Source of the DNA: Sedimentisphaerales bacterium
GTDB lineage: Bacteria; Planctomycetota; Phycisphaerae; Sedimentisphaerales; SM23-30
NCBI GenBank assembly: GCA_016932145.1
Contig: JAFGDI010000118.1
Location: 1 to 10,164 of the forward strand
Direction: 5' to 3'
DNA length: 10,164 nucleotides
Made by a program: the position numbers and the translations under genes. Shown piece after piece: positions 6,401 to 10,164 of this stretch (positions are counted from its first letter, which is position 1; each line of letters opens with the position of its first letter). The notes beneath the pieces were generated by a model that searched no databases, was not told the origin of the DNA, and worked only from the letters and a program-made list of their open reading frames with translations.

Positions 6401-7393
6401 AAGAAAAATAACGGTATGCTGATCAATGCCGCAGGTAATTTTGCCTTTAGCGTATTACCTTATTCGACCGCTGATCTGACCACAGCCAGGCATACCAGCG
6501 AACTGCCGGATAATGACAGATTATATATGAACCTTGATCTGGCCCAGACAGGAGTAGGCTCAGCAAGTTGCGGGCCTGATGCCCTGGAGAAATATCGGGT
6601 GAAAGGCAGTGAATTTGTCATGAGTTTTACGATCAGGCCCTTAAAAAAGGCCAGACCTGAAGCGATCGCGGCCCAAGGCCGGGTGAATTTCGCCACCTGC
6701 CCACCACCTGCATTGTCACTGGTTAAAACGACAGATGAACAGGGCAATACAACTCTGGTAAGTCTGACAGCCGGCGATGCTAAAACCGATATTAACAGTA
6801 GTGAGCGGATATTGTTCCGAACCGGCAATAAGGCAGCCTTCGAGATGTATAAAGAGCCACTAAAACTCTCTGGTCTGGAGAATTTGCAGGTTATGACTGT
6901 TTCTGCTGACAAGTATGCCTCGCCAATAATAACGCGTCAATGGCATGAGCTATTTAACCTGCAAGCGTTACCGGCAGAAAAAATGACAGTGATCAGCGTT
7001 GACAGCTTTGATGCCGGTGAGGGCAATCCGGCGAATCTTATTGATGGCAATGCAGAGACATTCTGGCATAGCACCTGGCGACCGGCACATACCCCCTACC
7101 CGCATGAGATAGTCATTGACCTGGGCGGCGAATATGAACTGGCCGGCTGGAAATGCCTTAACCGACAGAGTAGCAATACCGGCCGTATCGCTGATTACAC
7201 TTTCTGGCTCAGTACTGATGGCCAGGAATATAAGCAGATAACGGCAGGAACACTCTTACATACTAATGACTGGCAGACAGTGCAACTGCCCGCCGGAGCT
7301 AAAGGTCGCTATGTTAAACTGATCGGGCTGAGCGGTTGTAATGATGAACAGTATGCGGCAATGGCAGAGATAGGCTTTCTGATCAGTAAATGA
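3479..7393 (+). CDS. lacZ: Secreted GH2 beta-galactosidase with C-terminal discoidin-like domain
   Basis: A retaining glycoside hydrolase that probably removes terminal beta-galactose from glycans outside the cytoplasm. The 1304 residues begin with a signal peptide: basic residues, a hydrophobic stretch at 15-28, and an ASA-like site ending near residue 32. Then follow the GH2 sugar-binding domain (about 75-250), an Ig-like domain (about 255-375) and the TIM barrel (about 375-650). Glu497 in FWSMGNEAGSG is the likely acid/base and Glu558 in FFICEYAHAMGN the likely nucleophile. His396 in RGVNRHEHDP and His430 in TCHYP are the usual LacZ-type substrate residues. A second Ig-like domain and the LacZ C-terminal domain (about 777-1055, with RAPLDND and WYGRGPWENY) follow. 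Residues about 1085-1160 look like a chitobiase-C-like module, and 1171-1304 like an F5/8 type C (CBM32-like) domain. It is thus about 280 residues longer than E. coli LacZ (1024). AAAGGAG lies 8 nt before the ATG. It is monocistronic, with no transporter or regulator beside it. The true substrate could be another beta-galactoside, and lacZ is used here in the family sense. Confidence 0.95.
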   Translation: MPVIFSYKLSRSRNICLILLLSLFSVYVPASAGELPNIEDPEFLGVNTVAPHATLMPYANMRQALNGDRLGSPWCKILNGKWQFKWSADPASRPEDFYKTDYDSSSWPRIAVPGNWQMQGYGVALYTNITYPFKNDPPFVMGEPDKRYTSYEQRNPVGSYKHKFSVPGKWQDREIFIHFDGVNSFLHLWINGKYVGSGQGSRTPMAFNITDYLKAGENELAAEVYRYCAGSYLEDQDFWRLSGIYRNVYLYSTPQVHISDVFVTTDLDDEYKNARLKADILIKRYRNDQTEPEVKFELFDAQNKSIWQGKANSSSLAAQADGSELTVELGTMIAEPLKWSAEKPNLYKGVISLTDPKSGKIIDIVSTSVGFREIKIYDQQVFINGESIKFRGVNRHEHDPDTGHYLTPESMLRDILLMKRNNINTVRTCHYPDDPYWYELCDKYGIYLMDEANIESHGNQSIARNPIWKAQHLDRGRRMVERDKNHPSIIFWSMGNEAGSGSNFDALLNWMHARDKTRPVHYEGYSRICDVESRMYPSVADVIAEGREDNPQPFFICEYAHAMGNAMGNMVEYWEAIKSSKRLIGACVWDWVDQGIRRRDSQGNTFFVYGGDFGDYPNDNNFCLNGIVGPDREETAKLRGTAKVYQYVNFSKSAVKPSLYEVKNEYDFTNLNEFQINWQVREDGMVIQSGKLKELALMPHNSAEFEVPYKKPAVLTAGADYQLEFTVALKEDQIWADKGHIVAREQIALDWYDNAGTTADSENIYEPEDAPEQEMTARADENCLTLSSKDIKIELDKNTGMLNKLSYYGQDIIAEPSPRLNLFRAPLDNDKNFQRAWYRHGLNRLELTKAQVDWSDFGDYWQAMASQTYSSGKDTVEVAISYQFFKNGWIKIDSTICPSFVIETLPRVGYELVLNQALDNVCWYGRGPWENYSDRKSSEFLGLYALKAAEMYEPYIKPQENGSRQDVRWAAVTNKKNNGMLINAAGNFAFSVLPYSTADLTTARHTSELPDNDRLYMNLDLAQTGVGSASCGPDALEKYRVKGSEFVMSFTIRPLKKARPEAIAAQGRVNFATCPPPALSLVKTTDEQGNTTLVSLTAGDAKTDINSSERILFRTGNKAAFEMYKEPLKLSGLENLQVMTVSADKYASPIITRQWHELFNLQALPAEKMTVISVDSFDAGEGNPANLIDGNAETFWHSTWRPAHTPYPHEIVIDLGGEYELAGWKCLNRQSSNTGRIADYTFWLSTDGQEYKQITAGTLLHTNDWQTVQLPAGAKGRYVKLIGLSGCNDEQYAAMAEIGFLISK

Positions 7394-7423
7394 CCATTTA
7401 TCAGAGTATTAAGATATAAGTGT

Positions 7424-7467
7424 GGTTAGTAACAAGTAACAAGCTCCTGTTACTTGTTACTATAACC
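7424..7467. terminator. Perfect 15-bp hairpin, repeat-derived, possible bidirectional terminator
   Basis: TAGTAACAAGTAACA (7427-7441) is exactly the reverse complement of TGTTACTTGTTACTA (7448-7462), with a 6-nt loop. GGTT (7424-7427) and AACC (7464-7467) could lengthen the stem across a 2-nt bulge. Each arm is built from the octamer GTAACAAG or CTTGTTAC found in the other intergenic repeats. It lies 34 bp after the beta-galactosidase stop between convergent genes, where it could stop or protect transcripts. The stem is AT-rich and has no U-tract, so a terminator role is uncertain while the repeat status is clear. Confidence 0.5.
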
Positions 7468-7509
7468 CTGAGAACGATTACCCTTTCCCAGCCTTTAATC
7501 ATTCCGTTT

Positions 7510-7527
7510 GCCGAGCTGAGGCTCGGC
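7510..7527. repeat. GC-rich REP-like palindrome
   Basis: GCCGAGC (7510-7516) and GCTCGGC (7521-7527) form a perfect 7-bp stem with a TGAG loop. Position and GC-rich stem would suit a terminator for folP transcripts or the end of the beta-galactosidase transcript, but the flanks are not T-rich. Palindromes of this GAGC/GCTC type are common as REP-like intergenic repeats. Confidence 0.4.
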
Positions 7528-7543
7528 GTTCCCAGAAATCGGC

Positions 7544-8386
7544 TCAGATAGGCTTTCTGAGCTGGCTTCTGATAGCTTTGTTCATAGCAATAATATCGGC
7601 GGCGGGCTTAACATCATGGACGCGGATAATATCTGCTCCATGCTCTATAGCCCAGGCGGTAACTGCTGCATCACCGAAAATGCGTTCAGCGGGAATATCA
7701 ATATTTAATATTCTGCCAATAAATGATTTGCGACTGGCACCCATTAAGAGCGGGCAATTGAGCTTTTTGAACTGCTCAAAATTAGCTATGATCTGGAGAT
7801 TATGCTCAGGAGTTTTGCCAAAGCCAATGCCGGGGTCGAGAATAATCTTACCGCGTTCAATACCATGCTGACAGGCGAAATCTATACGACTGCTGAGATA
7901 TGCGACAATATCCTGCACCGGGTTATCATACTGCGGATCATCCTGCATATTGGCCGGCGTACCCTGCTTATGCATCAGAATAACCGGGCAGTTACATTCT
8001 GCCGCCAGAAGAGCCATAGCCGGGTCCTCTTCCAGAGCTGAGATATCATTGATGATATCAGCCCCGGCATTCAGAGCTGCGCGGGCAACTGCGGCAAGAG
8101 TAGTATCAACGCTGACAGGCACAGCAGAAACAGCCCGCAGAGCAGTAATAACCGGCACAATCCTGTCGATCTGCTCCTGAGCAGGAACTCGTTCAGAGCC
8201 GGGTCTGGTAGATTCTCCGCCAATATCAATAATGGCCGCCCCCTGCCGAACCATGGTCAAAGCAGAAACCACAGCCATATCAACATCAGAGTAACGACCG
8301 CCATCACTGAAGGAATCCGGAGTAATATTCAGTATGCCCATAATAAGCGGGCCTCTGGCAGCTATCATTTTAATTATGTCTGACAT
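7544..8386 (-). CDS. folP: Dihydropteroate synthase
   Basis: A cytoplasmic folate-pathway enzyme that condenses dihydropterin pyrophosphate with p-aminobenzoate to give dihydropteroate; it is the target of sulfonamides. The 280 residues form a TIM barrel with all the hallmark motifs: MGILNITPDSFSDGG (16-30), DIGGESTRPGS (54-64), VSVDT (91-95), NDIS (113-116), MHKQGTPANMQ (138-148), DPGIGFGKT (184-192), GASRKSFIG (216-224) and RVHD (255-258). The residues equivalent to E. coli Asn22, Asp96, Asn115, Asp185, Lys221, Arg255 and His257 are Asn20, Asp94, Asn113, Asp184, Lys220, Arg255 and His257. The length is that of the family. The ATG has GGAG 7 nt upstream. It begins 23 nt after the esterase stop, so it is the last gene of the tatC operon. 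No other folate gene is in the window. The last codons share a 15-base string with the end of the neighbouring beta-galactosidase gene. Confidence 0.97.
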   Translation of the reverse strand: MSDIIKMIAARGPLIMGILNITPDSFSDGGRYSDVDMAVVSALTMVRQGAAIIDIGGESTRPGSERVPAQEQIDRIVPVITALRAVSAVPVSVDTTLAAVARAALNAGADIINDISALEEDPAMALLAAECNCPVILMHKQGTPANMQDDPQYDNPVQDIVAYLSSRIDFACQHGIERGKIILDPGIGFGKTPEHNLQIIANFEQFKKLNCPLLMGASRKSFIGRILNIDIPAERIFGDAAVTAWAIEHGADIIRVHDVKPAADIIAMNKAIRSQLRKPI

Positions 8387-8409
8387 TATATAACTCCGGG
8401 TATAAATAA

Positions 8410-9237
8410 CTATTTTGCTTTTCGGTCGATTATTTCCAGATATTTACGGGCATATCTTGCACCGAATATCTTATGTGATGCGGTATTAAAATGTACCTGG
8501 TCAGGATTAGCAGTAAGGTCTTCACAAGAGACAAAAGCAGTGAAAGGGACAATACCAGTGATCTCTTTCAGGGCACGATTGACCAGAGAAATATATTCAG
8601 GATCATCTTTGGCATAAAATCGCCCCAGCTCACCGACAATAAATGGGAGATCCGGAGCATCAAGGTCGGTACGAAAGCGCTTTATAAGCTCTTGCAGGCG
8701 GGCTTTATGCTCAGGGGCCTGCCCGGGCTTACAGTCAGCTTCGCCCTGATGCCAGAGTATGCCCTTGAGAGTACCAGATTGCATCGCTATATGGGTTCTG
8801 CTGATAGCATCATCATAAGGGTGGCTTTGGGTTGGCTCAAACCAGGCTCCCGGCTGCCAGTGGCTGATAGATGAACCGCCGCAGGCTGCGGGTATAAGCC
8901 CGATAACTATATTGGGGTCATCTTCTACCAGAGCAAGAGCAAAATGTCTGGCCAGACCGGCTCCGGCTGCCTTCTTATCAAAATGGATCGGATCTGTCGC
9001 CGGTTGCCAGTTCCCCTCTTTATTCAGGGCAAAAATGCGGGGATGAGGATCATTATTATCCTTATCGATTACCCCCCTGCCGGCCATATTGGACTGACCG
9101 GCCAGTAGAAATAAGTGAACTTTATCTTTACTGTATGAGGTAAGATCAGATCGGTTATCTTCTGAGGAAAACGCAACTGAGCTTATGGTTAAAGCAAGTA
9201 GTAATACCAAAAAGATCTTAATGTTACTAAACTTCAT
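8410..9237 (-). CDS. Secreted SASA-type carbohydrate esterase (SGNH fold)
   Basis: Probably removes acetyl groups from sugars outside the cytoplasm. The family (DUF303/SASA, Pfam PF03629, related to CE6 acetylxylan esterases and sialate O-acetylesterases) includes both xylan- and sialic-acid-directed enzymes, and the sequence does not decide between them. The 275 residues start with a signal peptide: Lys near the start, hydrophobic residues 9-22, likely cleavage near 24. Residues about 39-270 form the SGNH domain, with the nucleophile motif LLAGQSNM (Ser49), AACGGSS (117-123), WHQGEAD (162-168, block III-like) and DQVHF (Asp246, His249) completing the triad. An ATG 9 nt upstream runs into a stop after two codons, so the start is fixed, although the ribosome site is weak. 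The gene lies 23 nt after tatC and 23 nt before folP, an odd place for a secreted esterase. A Tat motif (twin Arg) is absent, so Sec export is likely. Confidence 0.88.
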   Translation of the reverse strand: MKFSNIKIFLVLLLALTISSVAFSSEDNRSDLTSYSKDKVHLFLLAGQSNMAGRGVIDKDNNDPHPRIFALNKEGNWQPATDPIHFDKKAAGAGLARHFALALVEDDPNIVIGLIPAACGGSSISHWQPGAWFEPTQSHPYDDAISRTHIAMQSGTLKGILWHQGEADCKPGQAPEHKARLQELIKRFRTDLDAPDLPFIVGELGRFYAKDDPEYISLVNRALKEITGIVPFTAFVSCEDLTANPDQVHFNTASHKIFGARYARKYLEIIDRKAK

Positions 9238-9260
9238 TTATTTCATCCACAAATGACTGG

Positions 9261-10154
9261 TCACAATTCCTGACTTTTGGCACCAGGAAAGTATTTCAAT
9301 AAAAATATACCCAGCTCATAAAGAGCATACATGGGAAAAGCCAGAGCTAACTGCGATATAACATCAGGAGGTGTTACCAGAGCGGCAAAGATAACAATTA
9401 TGAGCAGCATAAAGCGCCTGAATCGGCAAAAGCCCGCCAGCGATATAAGGTTAAGCCGCCCCAGTAAAAAGACCGCCAGAGGCATCTGAAATGAAAGGCC
9501 AAAGGCAACAGCCAGCGAGAGCATAAAAGAGATATATTCATTCAGAGAGCACAGAGTCTCAATAGTTGCTGGCGAAGCAGGATCCTGGCTCTGAGCGACA
9601 ATTTCATTATTAACTGATGCCGGGTCAGGCTGATAGTCAAGTATGCTATAATACCAGCCGCCCGGTTGAGTGGAAACGCTCAGACTGCTATTGAAATTAA
9701 GGAAGAAATTTATGCTTATAGGTGCAACAATATAAATAAAGAAGGCACCACCTAATATAAATAACAAAGCAGAAAAGGGAGCAAAAAATCGGACCAGTCG
9801 CTTTTCTGAAGGCAACAGCCCGGCGGCGACAAACTGCCAGAGCTGATAAAAGATATAAGGACTGGCCAGAAATAAGCCGCTTATAAGCGATACTTTCATA
9901 TAGGTCATAAATGGCCCGGTAAGCGAGGTAGCCAGTAAACTGGGGGGTAAATTATTTACAGCCAGAGCCGCCGCCAATGGTTCGACAAGATAAGCAATTA
10001 TTTCCCAGCCAAAAAACAGGCAAAGACCGCCAGCCAGAGCAAGAGCGATAAGACAGTAAATCAGGCGTAAACGCAATTCATCAAGATGGTCGCCCAATGA
10101 CATCTGACTGTCAGATAGTTCATCGAATAAATTGTCTGTTTGCTTATCTGACAT
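9261..10154 (-). CDS. tatC: Sec-independent protein translocase TatC
   Basis: The membrane receptor of the Tat system, which with TatA (and TatB) exports folded proteins bearing twin-arginine signals. The 297 residues show the N-terminal HLDELR motif (23-28), six probable membrane helices (about 30-50, 84-107, 124-145, 205-222, 224-236 and 246-283 region), SPYIFYQLWQF (98-108) followed by LLPSEKR (113-119), and the late TPPDVISQ motif. All belong to the TatC family. The protein is longer than the usual 240-260 residues because of an extra stretch in the loop between helices three and four (about 155-203), which should face the periplasm. Met1 and Met18 are both possible starts. The longer one is kept, though no clear ribosome site is visible before the window edge. 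It heads a likely operon with the esterase and folP. No tatA is in the window, but one may lie beyond the right edge. Confidence 0.95.
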   Translation of the reverse strand: MSDKQTDNLFDELSDSQMSLGDHLDELRLRLIYCLIALALAGGLCLFFGWEIIAYLVEPLAAALAVNNLPPSLLATSLTGPFMTYMKVSLISGLFLASPYIFYQLWQFVAAGLLPSEKRLVRFFAPFSALLFILGGAFFIYIVAPISINFFLNFNSSLSVSTQPGGWYYSILDYQPDPASVNNEIVAQSQDPASPATIETLCSLNEYISFMLSLAVAFGLSFQMPLAVFLLGRLNLISLAGFCRFRRFMLLIIVIFAALVTPPDVISQLALAFPMYALYELGIFLLKYFPGAKSQEL

Positions 10155-10164
10155 AATGATACCA

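Larger units (their letters stand above)
7394..7543. other. Convergent spacer between the beta-galactosidase gene and folP
   Basis: 150 bp without a gene. It contains two strong palindromes (7424-7467 and 7510-7527). A third hairpin (GCTCAGA at 7542-7548 with TCTGAGC at 7556-7562) overlaps the end of folP. Together they could end transcription from both sides, although none is followed by a good U-tract. Confidence 0.6.

Noticed and set aside
6460..6912. 150-codon minus-strand frame inside the beta-galactosidase gene
   Set aside because: It is the antisense shadow of a gene whose motifs and domains run without a break through this stretch.
7544..8386. Possible sulfonamide-resistance (sul-type) dihydropteroate synthase
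   Set aside because: The gene shows normal family motifs in a chromosomal operon, without integron or transposon features nearby.

Overview
The window is a bacterial chromosome segment with seven well-supported genes. On the minus strand, reading right to left, there are two clusters: tatC, a secreted SGNH-type esterase and folP (right third), and ddl, an ftsQ-like gene and a membrane-anchored protein of unknown function (left third). A single large plus-strand gene between them encodes a secreted GH2 beta-galactosidase with a discoidin-like C-terminus. The cell evidently makes peptidoglycan (Ddl), uses Tat export and folate synthesis, and secretes glycan-degrading enzymes. Secreted GH2 and SASA-type enzymes, an FtsQ-like protein with a very basic tail, a TatC with an enlarged third-to-fourth helix loop, and repeat-rich spacers all fit a PVC-type bacterium, possibly a Phycisphaerae-like planctomycete. 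That assignment is inferred from general character and is not proven by any marker in the window.

Layout. 1-520: gene-free and repeat-rich, with two copies of a composite module (near 10-60 and 444-496) enclosing long inverted-repeat arms (about 72-110 and 355-390). 521-2995 (minus): ddl, ftsQ-like and the unknown protein, with spacers of 6 and 24 nt, so almost certainly one operon. 2996-3478: divergent intergenic region with candidate promoters both ways, three dyads and a copy of the dispersed repeat. 3479-7393 (plus): beta-galactosidase. 7394-7543: convergent spacer holding a perfect 15-bp hairpin and a GC-rich palindrome. 7544-10154 (minus): tatC, esterase and folP with two 23-nt spacers, probably one operon extending in from beyond the right edge.

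How the genes fit together. Ddl makes the D-Ala-D-Ala dipeptide for peptidoglycan, and the FtsQ-like protein would act in the divisome. This pair is a remnant of the usual division and cell-wall cluster, but neither ftsA nor ftsZ follows. The beta-galactosidase and the esterase are both predicted to leave the cytoplasm and could cooperate on acetylated galactose-containing glycans, although they lie in separate transcription units. The esterase sits between the housekeeping genes tatC and folP.

No RNA gene, CRISPR array, complete insertion sequence or clear novel system was found. The least explained material is the repeat-rich intergenic DNA and the unknown protein after ftsQ.
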